A stretch of 64,000 nucleotides of DNA. It comes from Przewalskia tangutica (Eukaryota > Streptophyta > Magnoliopsida > Solanales > Solanaceae). The notes beneath the pieces were generated by a model. It was given only the letters and a program-made list of their open reading frames with translations. It did no database searches and was not told where the DNA came from. The stretch lies in NCBI GenBank assembly GCA_029844215.1, contig CM056732.1, positions 51,693,007-51,757,006 on the forward strand, given 5' to 3'. This document shows positions 36,065-46,417 of this stretch, one piece after another (positions within the stretch are counted from its first letter, which is position 1; each line of letters opens with the position of its first letter). The position numbers were made by a program, and so were the translations under genes.

Positions 36065-37282
36065 TTATACCATCTCGCCTGTATCTTCATCCTCACTGTT
36101 CAATAAGTAGTCCCCCTCCTCTTCGTCGTCTGTATTATATGTGTCATCACCTGGTTGATCCAATCTTGCTTGAAGCCAGTCCGGTTCTTCAACTTCTTCA
36201 TCCTCCTCCCCTTCAGAGAAAGCTGAAATCCTCGTGCTAGAAGACTCCAACTTCTCAACAATGTCATCCATCAAACTAGTACCCTCCCCACTCATCCCAC
36301 CATCGAACTCACTTACAGAAAACTGCACATTACTCCTACTCCAAGACTCCTTCCTCCTCTCATTCTTTAAAACTAAATCCTTCTCAGTTATTTCCCCATT
36401 CTCTACCCCATTCCATGGAACCCATAAATCAGCATGCCTCCCCAATGCCCTGTCCCAATCCCCAACTACTACTGTTCCCAAATTAGCTTCCTTTGCTCTC
36501 CTCAACATATCACAAAAATCAGAATCATCAGAAATCAAAAACAACCAATCGATCCCTCTACTCATTGAATGCTGCATTTGCTTTTTCAATGCCCAATCTG
36601 CTGCCTGTGGCTTATCTGCCACAGTCTTTACAAAAAATCCAGCTCTCCTCAACTCAGATGCTAAACCATAACCCACTTTTGGTGTTATCAAACTCTTAGC
36701 AGCCTCAATATACTTGTAATTACAATCAACAAACCTCTCTTTAAATCTCTGCCTTTTCTTGCCTTTTAGTGACCTCATACGACTCAGCTTTTTTTCCCTT
36801 TCCCTTTCGTGTAACTGCTTAAAATGCTTCTTTAAATCCATATGGGTCTTACATTTTCGTCCACAGACAGAACATATGTAAGGTTCAGGTGGGGCCATAT
36901 CCCCTTTACGTTCAAGAACATCGAGATGGCGCCTTTCACGCCTTTGTTCAACAACCCACTGAGGAAGATGGATGAAAGCATGTCGATTTGCATATGCAGA
37001 CATATCCACGACTTCCCCAAAACATTGTGCTACCTTTTTGAGGGACATGGCTGCCTCGTAAGGTGGACCTCGTGGTGGTTTGTTGTCTAAGTCCCACAAG
37101 ATTACAACTTTCTTTGGCTTTGCTGTGTATAATCCTTGTTTGCTTATTTCCATGTCGATTTCTTGACCAGCTGCACAAGCACTGATGTGCAATTTAATGG
37201 GTCTACGAGTATTAGGGTGTTTGGTGGAAAGTGAAATTGGAATAAAAGAAGAGGTATTGAGATGAATGGTGCTCATCAACAT
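36065..37282 (-). CDS. NYN-domain ribonuclease with embedded C2H2 zinc finger, probably organellar
   Basis: This 405-residue intronless frame is the only convincing host gene. Residues 58-67 (VVILWDLDNK) give the first acidic motif of an NYN/PIN-like nuclease. Residue D229 in AADWALKKQM and residues 248-256 (FLISDDSDF) give the other acidic sites, followed by VVVGDW at 271-276. The domain therefore looks catalytically complete. A C2H2 finger (C137, C140, H153, H158) and a basic stretch (159-185) are inserted between the two halves of the NYN fold. The first 35 residues are rich in Ser, Thr and Arg with no acidic residue, like a plastid or mitochondrial transit peptide. The C-terminus (355-402) is strongly acidic. 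I chose the first Met; Met3 is an alternative. NYN proteins are generally RNA-cutting enzymes. The target here is unknown, and RNA processing in an organelle is inference. Base use is intact, with no frame damage, unlike the repeats around it. Confidence 0.9.
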   Translation of the reverse strand: MLMSTIHLNTSSFIPISLSTKHPNTRRPIKLHISACAAGQEIDMEISKQGLYTAKPKKVVILWDLDNKPPRGPPYEAAMSLKKVAQCFGEVVDMSAYANRHAFIHLPQWVVEQRRERRHLDVLERKGDMAPPEPYICSVCGRKCKTHMDLKKHFKQLHEREREKKLSRMRSLKGKKRQRFKERFVDCNYKYIEAAKSLITPKVGYGLASELRRAGFFVKTVADKPQAADWALKKQMQHSMSRGIDWLFLISDDSDFCDMLRRAKEANLGTVVVGDWDRALGRHADLWVPWNGVENGEITEKDLVLKNERRKESWSRSNVQFSVSEFDGGMSGEGTSLMDDIVEKLESSSTRISAFSEGEEDEEVEEPDWLQARLDQPGDDTYNTDDEEEGDYLLNSEDEDTGEMV

Positions 37283-37559
37283 TCTAATAGCTTGATGGAG
37301 ATCACTGGTTAGCAGGGGGACAAGGACGACGGCTTATTGGTAAATACTTGAGGACACTTCATAATCAACCTAAGAATAGTTTGTGCTCGGATCTTTTTCC
37401 TGGACAGAATGAGATAGAATAGCACTTGTATCTAGCAAACAATACTTGTAGGGTCTAGATTTTTCCTTCCTTAATAATTAAAGGCAAATTTGATATTAGG
37501 AAAATTTGATTCCGAAAATATATTCCAAAACTTACATAGTAAAAATATAGTTTAAAAAT
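37283..37559 (-). promoter_or_regulatory. Upstream region of the NYN gene
   Basis: This should contain the 5' untranslated region and proximal promoter. No unmistakable TATA box at a set distance can be picked, because the DNA beyond 37460 is AT-rich throughout. Confidence 0.35.
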
Positions 37560-37870
37560 ACTTTTATACAATGTTACACTTATATAGAAAAAACAGATAC
37601 ATTGTGTATATAGGTGTATAAAAGTGTATAATGGGTAGGTATATGCACTAAAAAATATAATTATACAATATTATATACGAAAATACGCACTTATACACAA
37701 TTATATAATATTTAATAAGTAGATATAAACATAGATCTGGACTGACATTGAATAAGAATTGCACTTTTATACAAGATAGATACATTATGTAAATAGGTGT
37801 ATAAAAATGTATAATTGTGTATAAGAGATGTCTATGCACCGATATATAATATTATACACTATTAAAATAT
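37560..37870. repeat. AT-rich duplicated segment with GTGTATA words
   Basis: A block with AGATACATTGTGTATATAGG and GTGTATAAAAGTGTATAAT near 37590-37640 recurs in altered form near 37775-37825. It is a local direct duplication of about 190-base spacing, upstream of the gene. Confidence 0.6.
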
Positions 37871-37894
37871 GCACCTACCTGTTTGTCCACCGCA

Positions 37895-38140
37895 GAATCA
37901 AACACCTTCACTGACTTCATCATCACCGTAACCGTCCTCGCTGCGCTCCCACCACCGGCGGAGGAAAGCAGCGGAGACAGAAAGAGCAAGAGAGAGGAAA
38001 CATGGTGGTCACCGGTAACTTCATCTCTACCACCTGTGCTCCACCACCAGCGAAGAGAGAGACGTGGCGATCGCTGGTAACTTCATCTTTCGCCTGCGCT
38101 ACGCCACCACCAACAAGAGAGAGAGAGAGGAAGAGTAGGA
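37895..38140. repeat. Three-fold local duplication, GC-richer
   Basis: Units contain CCACCACC..GCG, AGAGAGAG and GGTAACTTCATCT and recur about every 60-95 bases. The first two share TGGTCACCGGTAACTTCATC and CGATCGCTGGTAACTTCATC. The 65-codon frame across it is low complexity, so I do not call a gene. Confidence 0.55.
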
Positions 38141-38655
38141 GGAGAAGGGAGTGGGTCGTTTTTTATAAAAATTAAAAAGGTGGGTCAATATAACCGATTG
38201 TTACCTAATTAACATAAAACATAATTAAGTCTTTGATATTTATGTTATATAATCGGCTAGATTTGTCTTGATTTACTAAATAAAATTTTAAATTCGTAAG
38301 TTTTTCTTATTAGGAAAAAGGGTCAAATTTATCTCATAATTATGATAAATGTTATTTGGTTTTTAACTTTTAAGAATATGATTTTTGTTTCGGCGAGTGT
38401 ATTGTTGTCTTTTTCAATATTCAGAACATTTAGTGCCTAAGTCTCTATCCCCTAAGTTCGAATTAACCACCCTTAAACTTCAGACAAATTAAATAGAACT
38501 CAAACAATAATAAATTACACCACAAGTTGAATCCACAACTTTGTAGGAACTCTATGGAAATAACTCTATCACCAATCCTTCCTAGATAACAACGATGTCA
38601 GAGTTCCACAATAGATTTTCTTTGAAAACATGTATTTCCTAGAGACAATCATTTT
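38141..38655. other. AT-rich spacer
   Basis: No coding region, terminal repeat or RNA gene is recognised. Confidence 0.5.
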
Positions 38656-39210
38656 TGAGACAAATGTACTTGAACATATTTATATTATTAATAAGATTAA
38701 TATATTTTGGCATTTGTAATTATTGAATTATTATTTGATTGCTTGTAATTATTCATTAATTTGCATCCCTTGAGCTTACGTTGTCATTAATAAAGTGAGA
38801 TATCAATGATAGAACGTAACTCTCAAAATAACATCGACTGATGATCATTGAGAATAGAATATCAATGATATGCTATAAGTCGACATGTGGTATCGCGCAG
38901 ATGATCACATTCTGAGAATGTATTCTGTCTTACTTACTACTAGTAATGGTTGCTAGTGATGGACACATGGATACTCTTGAGGGTATTGGTATACCCTGCT
39001 GATAAACTATTTGTCAAACATGTATAGAGTGTTATCAGCATGTGGGAAATAGAGGTCCTTTGACTTGAGGTCAATACACACCTGATTTACAGAGTAATGT
39101 ATTTTGACATGTCCTAAGCTTAAATTCCTTATATGATAAGACATAGCTTGTGTTGGGTACATTGCGATGTAATATTGGATATTCGAGAGAAAACATTCAG
39201 CTTCTCAGTA
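38656..39210 (+). repeat. Truncated second copy of the 20139-21612 LTR
   Basis: GACAAATGTACTTG, GATGGACACATGGATA, GTATTGGTATACCCTGCTGA and TTACAGAGTAATGTA occur in the same order as in 20139-20730. The copy stops at about 39210, where a plus-strand gypsy LTR fragment begins. Confidence 0.82.
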
Positions 39211-40785
39211 AGTTTGTTATAACAACTTTATGTAGGTAAAATAATGGTTTGTTGATTTTAGAAGTTAAGAGACTTGATCTTGAAAGATAAGAGACTTGAC
39301 TTATAAATGGCGTAATATGAATTGTTAAGGACTTGAATTGTGTTAAAAAGTTGTGAAACTGCATTTTTGAGAAATGGGTAATTGGGTTTTAAAAGGAATA
39401 AGTTATATTGATTTCGGAAATGAGAATAAGTATCGAACAAACCACTGCAGCGTTAATAAAGGAAAATGAATTGACTAATTAATTATTATTAAAACCAGTA
39501 GAAACCTCCATCTGCATAGAAGCTAAGATAAGACAAAATTGTATTACATTTTCTAGATCATGGCTGCTTTAATAAGATTGTTATAAACAAAAATAAACTA
39601 CTCACACATAAGACATATGTTACTCAAATTGTTTTAAAAGAGATTACGTTATTAAGTGATTAAGACTATGAACTATGAAATCTTTCGAAAATAAGAGACT
39701 TGAGTATTTGAAATTATGCAACTTGAACTTTTGGAAAAGAATGTTGTTACTTGATTTTAAAAAGGAAAGTGTTTTGGTTTAAAAAGGAGGGCATGATATT
39801 GCCTTAGTTTGATTTAAAAGGAAAGCATGGTATTATCTTAATCTGTCTTAAAAGAGAGTTTAAAGGTTATGACCGATTCTACCTCGAGTCCCACGGATGG
39901 GTAGAGATATGACGATTTTACATCGAGTCCCATGAGATGGCCGAGACATGACGATTTTACATCGAGTCCCAGAGATGGGCGAGACATGACGATTTTACAT
40001 CGAGTCCCACGAGATGGGCCGAGACATGGCGATTTTACATCGAGTCCCACGAGGTGGGCCGAGACATGACGATTTTACATCGAGTCCGTGAGATGGGCCG
40101 AGACATGACGATTTTACATCGAGTCCCGAGATGGGCCGAGACGACGATTCCACTCGAGTCCCATAGGATGGGCCGAGACATGTTATACGTATCATACGAT
40201 TTATACCTGATCGCTACTTGGCGGTGAGGAAGGAGTTCCACGTGAGGATGATTTGGGCGTGAGTCCCTGACTTGACATGACTACTTTTATGTAGTAAACT
40301 GTAGTTTGGTTATCATACATGTCTCCGGTTTTATATAGACTGTCATGATTTTATTTACAGTATTTTCAGTTTCACATACTTGATACCTGTTGTACTGACC
40401 TCGCCGGGCCGTACGCCGCAGTGTAGGTACACCGTTGTTGATCCTCGCCATAGGATCACGATTCAGTTGGGAAGCTCCGTTTCTCGGAGGCTTATCTTTT
40501 GTATGATTCCCGAGATTGTAGGTTCTTGTACATCTGGGGTATGGCGGCCGCCCCGTCATTGTTATAAAACTCTTAGAGGTCTCAGTAGTACCGTGGGCGG
40601 GGTTTGTAAAGGATGTAATCGTTCGGTTATATATACATGAAGGTGACCGTTTTGGTTAGCCTGTTTTCTTATGTTATATCTTGTTTCCTGTTTAAGTTTT
40701 TATTTCCGCTGATTTTCTCTGATGTTGTATCACTAGGGTGCCCGGGGTAAGGCACCAGTCACGGGCCCGAAGTCGGGTCGTGACA
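39211..40785 (+). repeat. R8: truncated gypsy LTR, PBS-proximal half
   Basis: It begins mid-LTR at TTTGTTATAACAACTTTATG and ends GGTCGTGACA at 40785, the normal LTR end. The last 60 bases keep CCCGGGGTAAGGCACCAGTC without damage. It is related to R2. No primer-binding site follows; instead R6 LTR sequence starts at once. Confidence 0.85.
39886..40185. repeat. R8 LTR minisatellite, about 40-bp unit, 8 copies
   Basis: Units contain GAGTCCCACGAGATGGGCCG followed by AGACATGACGATTTTACATC. Eight copies can be counted. In R2 the ATGTCTCGGCCCATCTC part occurs once and a neighbouring sequence has been amplified instead. Confidence 0.9.
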
Positions 40786-41757
40786 CAACCTATAATGGTC
40801 ACAACATGACTATCAATTTCTAGTTTCTAACGTAGAATAATACTAAGTATACGGTCTCTTATTCTACGGAAAATTGGGCAGCACCTCCTTTGTTTCTACA
40901 TACATTGCCACCTTTCAATAACCAACACGCCACATTTAAGGCTCAAAACAACAACCAACCAAAGGGGATTACACGCCTTACAATACGTATAAAATTCTGC
41001 CCCACAATTCATACGAAGTAGTTTAATATCCAAAGTCATTTCTCGGCTAACTTTATACAACAACACAAGTCCTTTCCAAATTCTTTTCCAATCCAAGTTC
41101 TTAGGTCTAACATGTTATATAGTCATAGGCAACTTTAACAACTACAATTCCTTCTTTATATAACATGTGACGACTTAAACTAATAATCAACTTGAATTGT
41201 AATCTTAAGGCTAAACATGCTAGTTTTCGGATTAGAGTTCCAATATCCAATACACTTATCAAACTTCATACTATATATCTCATGCTTGCTAATATCCATA
41301 GCTACAACAATAAGTAAACTTTAATTGCAAAAACGACAAGATTTATACCTTTATAATCCCTTAAAATTTCCAAGATTCAAAGTCGCTCCTTAGCAATTCT
41401 TAGCTCCTTTCCTTTACGCTCCAATCCGCTATTTGAAGCCTCTAGAAGTTCACAACCAACTTCTCTTCCAATTCCAATCCAAACTTGTGAAAATGACTTA
41501 GGTTTTCGCCTTGCGACTAACGTGAAAACGTCGTTTTTCCGAAATCTTTCTATTGAGATATCCTTACAATACCCTTAGGGACCTAGGGTTAAAGTCTTGT
41601 GAATAATGGATCAAAACTACAAAATTTTTGTGTTGAAAAAGTGACAAAGCCTAGAGCTCAATGAAGAACAAGAAATGTTGTGAAATTTTCTAAGTGTTGG
41701 AGACCTTGTCTTGCACTAGTGTAGTGTATATATAACACAATGGAGGGTCAAGATAAT
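40786..41757 (-). repeat. R6 3' LTR, first part (broken by R4)
   Basis: Minus-strand LTR sequence of the same wider family (CTATCAATTTCTAGTTTCTA and AACGTAGAATAATACTAAGT match R3). It starts mid-LTR directly after R8 and stops at the ATAAT duplication where R4 is inserted. The rest is at 60365-60825. Confidence 0.8.
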
Positions 41758-42364
41758 TGTCACACCCCGAAATCCGGGCCCGTGACTGGTGCCTTACCCC
41801 GGGCACCCTAGTGATCCAACATCAGAGAAAACCAGCGGAAATAAAAACTTTAAACATGAAATGAGAGACATACTAAATAAACAGGCCAACCAAACAGTTG
41901 CCTTCAATATATATAAAAACCCGAACAGTTATCCTTTTTACAAACCCTGCCCACAACAGTGCTCCAGACCTCTAAGATTTATACAATAACTATGACGGGA
42001 CAGGGCCCCGCCATACCCCTGAATGTACAAGAACCTACGACTCAGGGAAACATACCAAAAGATAAGCCTCCGGAGAAACGGAGCTTCCCAATACGCTGAA
42101 CGGTGATCCTAAGAGCGGGGATCAACGACCGATGTACCTCTACCTGCGGCATGAACGCAGCCCCCCGAAGGAGGTCAGTACAACAGGTACCAAGTATGTG
42201 AAACTGTAAAATACTGTAAATGAAATCATAATAGCCTATAAAGCAGGAGACATGTATGATAACCAAAATACGAAGACGCAACATAAGCGATCAGTCGTGG
42301 ACTCACGCTCAAAGTCACCACTAAATATAACTATGGGACTCCCGCCACAACATCCATCATGTTC

Positions 42365-42665
42365 GCGTCATGGCGCGTGCCCGAATACATCGGTGTGAGC
42401 ATGTCCATGATGCAACAATAATGACAAGCGTGGCGCGTACATGCCCGGTGTAAGACGTAGACATGCCCATGTAACCTCAACAACAATATACGGGTGGTCA
42501 ACCTGCCGCGTAGCCACATGCCCGAATCTGGCAAGGTGAACACGCCCATGGAACAAATAACCATATATCGGGTAATCAACCCACGCATGGCCACATGCCC
42601 CTGTCTAAAGATCGGTGTAGGCGTCCATGTAACCACAATAACAATATATCACGCAACTGGGCTAT
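42365..42665. repeat. R4 LTR repeat zone, about 85-95-bp unit
   Basis: About three to four degenerate units, each with a CATGCCCATG or CATGTCCATG word, ACCACAATAACAATATA or a close variant, GGTAATCAACCC and GGCCACATGCCC. The partner zone is at 57715-58030. Confidence 0.82.
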
Positions 42666-42764
42666 CACAAGCAAGCTCAAGCAAATTACCATACTTCTAA
42701 ACTTTCATAAAAAGATCCATTCTTTCTCAAGGAGTCACCTGATATCAACACTTGCACAACAAAT

Positions 42765-42845
42765 GCTATCTTAACAAGCATAGGCGAGCTACACAACAAC
42801 AAGCATAGGCAAGTTACACAACAACAAGCATAGGCAAGTTATACA
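42765..42845. repeat. R4 short tandem repeat, about 25-bp unit
   Basis: AACAAGCATAGGC followed by AAGTTACACAAC, or close variants, occurs three times in a row. The same triplet is in the other LTR near 58130-58205. Confidence 0.85.
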
Positions 42846-44966
42846 CAACTCAAGGTACTTCCATTTTATATCATAGTCCGGGTTTTAACCCTAAGTACTA
42901 CGTACGTTAAGTCCTTTTAAAAGAGATACATTCCTTTTATAAAAGTCACCCGATACCCGTAGTATAAAACTAGAGTGATTCACATTATTAAGTAAACCAG
43001 AACACTTCCCTTTTAAAATCAAGTAACAACATTCTTTTCCTAAGTTCCAGTTTGCCTACTTTCAATTACTCAAGCCTCTTACTTTAGAAAGGTTTCATAG
43101 TTCATAGTTTTAATCCCTTAAAACATATGTCTAACATGTGAGTAGTTTATTCTTGTTTATAACAATCTTATTACAGCAGCCATGATCTAGAAAATGTAAT
43201 ATCATTTTGTCTCATCTTAGTTTCTATGCAGATGGAGGTTCTCTTGGTTTTTAATAATACAAGTCATTAGTCAATACATTTTCCTTTATTAACGCTGCAG
43301 TGGTTTGTCGATACACATTCTGATTTCCAAAATCAGTAAAACATTCTTAAGCCGTTATACCTAACTTCCCACAAAGCTAGTATAACTCTTAAGTTTTTCA
43401 AAACCCAAATATTACTCCTCTTTCAAAACGATTCACAAATCTTTTGAAATACATCAAGTTCTTCATTAACACATAACAAGCCAGTTATAATCAAATCAGT
43501 TACCTTTCGAAAACCACAACCCATTTTCTTACCTACATAAAGCTATTATAACCAACTTCCCATAAAGCCGTTATAACACTTTATGTTTTAAAACAATCAA
43601 ACATAGTTAACACACGTCTGCGTCTTACATAGTTCACATATCATGCCGTAAGAGATAGGAAGAGGTTCACATACCGCGACGAGTATCGACTAATAGCAAA
43701 ACGCTCCAAACAACGGCTACTCCTTAAGCCAAGTAAATCGCGCCACGTAGTACTTCAACCTATAAGGCCACAAGCGCTTTATTAACATCGCAGAACTTTC
43801 TACGTAAAATTCGGACCTCCCCGCCACAACAGAATCTCCTCTCACCGAGGCCGGCTATCAAGCCAACCGGGGTTAACACATCTAACCTGACGAGTACAAT
43901 TCTACAACACGATGCTACCCAAGTCTCATCAGAATACACCCTATGTAATTACAGTTGATTCGATTCTTAATTCTTCAGCTTAAGTCAAAAGACATTGCCA
44001 CAATACTAAGTATAGTTCTATATAGTATACTTCAACTATATATTCTAACAACATGTAATTTCCAATTACAAATGTAGGACAGATAATTACCTCGATAAGC
44101 CCAAAATTATCCAAGTTTAATGTCACCGAAGCAAGGTTTAGCTCTACTCCGGAGTGCTCCAAACCGCTCCAAACAACCCTTGAAGTTCTACTCAACTTCT
44201 ACTAAACACTTCAACCGACTATGAAGGTTTTCCTTAGGGTTTCGTTTTTGTGGTGAGGAAGTATAATGGTATTTTCTGGCTTTTGTATAAGTACAACCTT
44301 GGAATACTACAAGGTATTTGGGGCCAAGGTATTTGGACATTATAACAATACTAGGAGAGTATTTCTATACCACAACAAGGGTATTATACGAAAACAACTA
44401 GGCAGTGGGGTACCCAGCCAGACATCACAGTGGGAAGGGGTGGCTCTCGGCAAGGCTCACTCTCGAGGGGTAGGAGGCGGACGAATGCTCACAAGAGGAG
44501 GAGTATTTTGCTTGGAATTTCACAAGTGTGGATGAAGAATAACTCTTGCATTAGAGGGTATTTATAGGTCAAGTGAAGGCCAATCAATGGACAAGATCAA
44601 GCCAAGTGCTACAGTGTAAGGCCAAGATTCACCCAAGTACACCTTATCCATCTACCATGAAAATATCCTACCTAACCCTTGACCACAAGCAAGGCCAAGG
44701 ACGCCCAATTCGTCCCATCCATTACCGCCAATGAGAGGGTGCCAAGTGGCGCCCTCTTGTTGGTCCAAAATGTTTCGTCTCTCGGAAAAATCCGTAAAAA
44801 TTAAAAATGACATAGCCGGAAATTCCCCTACGAAAGCTGTGAAAACGTTTCGTCGAAAAACGACTCTAACCGGGTGTTGTGAACAAAATTAATTCGGCCA
44901 AGCCAAATCAAAAGTTTCAAATTTTTCTACGTACGCCCCACGCATATACTGAAATACGGTATAACA

Positions 44967-45007
44967 TTCTCCTCCTAGAAACATTCGTCCCGAATGTTCC
45001 TTCTAAG
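44967..45007 (-). promoter_or_regulatory. R4 polypurine tract and palindrome
   Basis: TTCTCCTCCTAGAAACATTC begins it; the matching arm CGAATGTTCCTTCTAAG ends it. The pyrimidine run is shorter than in R2 or R3. Confidence 0.82.
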
Positions 45008-45289
45008 TCTCAAAACAAACGTGCGCCAGTATAGTCTTCACTACTATACCTACTAGAACAAACCTGCCACACCTGGCCACAGAAACAACTGCGCAAAATA
45101 CTCACATCCAAGTCCACGAGGAAACACCTCTAACAACGTAAAATACCACTTTGTCACAATGTCGCACGCACAACGACTAACAAAAGGTACCACTTTTGTC
45201 ACCTTGCTCGAGGCATTAACCTTCTCGAGCGACCCTAACAAAGTGTACCGGCTGCTTTGATCCACGAGGCCGTGACACTCGAACTCTTA

Positions 45290-45720
45290 CCACATTTCCG
45301 AAATCGCTTCGCTTCAAAACTGGTACACTATCCACACCGAACAAGCTCAACCAACTATCTCAACCTTGCCAACATCGAACCAATCGATCGAAATTTACAC
45401 TTCCGCCTCTGCAAGGCTTCATAAGACAACATCCGAACACTGAAATGGTAGCTACAACACACTTCCCCAACAGGAGACAGCGATCCTCACAGCTACCCCT
45501 GGACTCAAACACTGGCCCGAGGATGAATGCGATTCTGAGACCCACCTGAACTCCTAACCCTGCCTGGTAAAATTCTTAGGAAACGAAAATAGCCACCACC
45601 GGCTTCACCTGTCATCATAAGGTGGTAGGCACCGTCGACCTTACAACCTTTCAGACAACACCAACACCGCCGAGGGAACGACCCTGACCGAAGAACACGA
45701 TAGGCTGCCCCCATCGGCCC
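45290..45720 (-). pseudogene. R4 integrase 3' remnant (broken)
   Basis: The minus-strand frames give KGCKVDGAYH and then MMTGEAGG, which line up with the STAFHPQTDGQ region of gypsy integrase. In the next frames ATISVFGCCLMKP and the 45360-45545 frame line up with the YH.S..M.PYEALYG region, and NFDRLVRCWQG with the following GWFDVGE segment. These pieces are in different frames. Everything upstream (reverse transcriptase, RNase H, integrase core) is missing. R5 is inserted just beyond its 5' side. Confidence 0.6.
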
Positions 45721-46046
45721 GACCATGTTATACCCCGTAGTCCCAGGGTATGTATGCGAGGACGTACGTACGAGAATACGACAGAAAGATTGGAAAGGAA
45801 GAAAGAGGCGATTTTTCCACGGAAAAGTTTCCGGTTTTTGTGAAGGAAAAAGGTTCGTTAATGGGAATTGGATTCCCAGATTTGGTATTCGGACTTCCTG
45901 GAATATTAGAGAATTATGGAATTTTATTTTGGAAATGGTCACGTGGGGCCCACGGAGAAATTCTGGTTTTGTAGGGCCCACTTTGTTTTGAGATTTTGGC
46001 CATTATGGATATTTTCGGAAGATGTTTTATTTGAGGGCGATAGGAG

Positions 46047-46062
46047 GGTGACACGTGTCACC
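46047..46062. promoter_or_regulatory. Perfect 16-bp palindrome with CACGTG core, R5 5' LTR
   Basis: GGTGACACGTGTCACC lies about 350 bases before the TATA box. CACGTG is the G-box/ABRE-type core bound by bZIP and bHLH factors in plants. The same palindrome is in the 3' LTR, and near-copies are in R3. Confidence 0.6.
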
Positions 46063-46409
46063 CCGCCTAGTGGCTTGGCCGAATGGCGTTTGGGCACAGT
46101 GCGTTAGAGTCGTTTTTCGAAACGTTTACATAACTTGCGAGGGAAAATTCCGGCTATGTCTTTTCTTATTTTTGCGGATTTTTCGAAGGGCGAAACGTGT
46201 TGGACCAACGAGAGGCGGCACGGCACCTACCGTTGGTGAGGTGTGGGCGGTAAAGGTGGCCGAAATAGGTGGCTTGTTGGTGAGATATTTGTGTAGATAT
46301 TTGTGAGGGTTTTAAGGAGTAGGGACTAGGGAGCACTTGGGCATATCTTGGCCTTACACTTGTGTAGCACTTGGCTTGATCTTGGCCATTGGTTGGCCTT
46401 GGCTTATAC

Positions 46410-46417
46410 TATAAATA
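46410..46417 (+). promoter_or_regulatory. R5 LTR TATA box
   Basis: TATAAATA is followed by a C-rich stretch, the likely start of the element transcript. The identical box is at 52298-52305. Confidence 0.65.

Larger units (their letters stand above)
41758..44966 (-). repeat. R4 3' LTR (3209 bp)
   Basis: It runs from TGTCACACCCCGAAATCCGG to TACGGTATAACA. A TATA box (TATTTATA) is at 44559-44566. Confidence 0.92.

Noticed and set aside
36234..36671. 145-codon plus-strand frame
   Set aside because: Antisense shadow of the NYN gene, whose own frame carries the recognised motifs.
39886..40185. Regular repeat array that could suggest CRISPR
   Set aside because: It is a head-to-tail minisatellite with no unique spacers, inside a plant LTR.
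45505..45981. 158-codon minus-strand frame as a new protein
   Set aside because: It crosses the R4/R5 junction at 45726, joining an integrase scrap to antisense LTR; it is a composite, not a gene.
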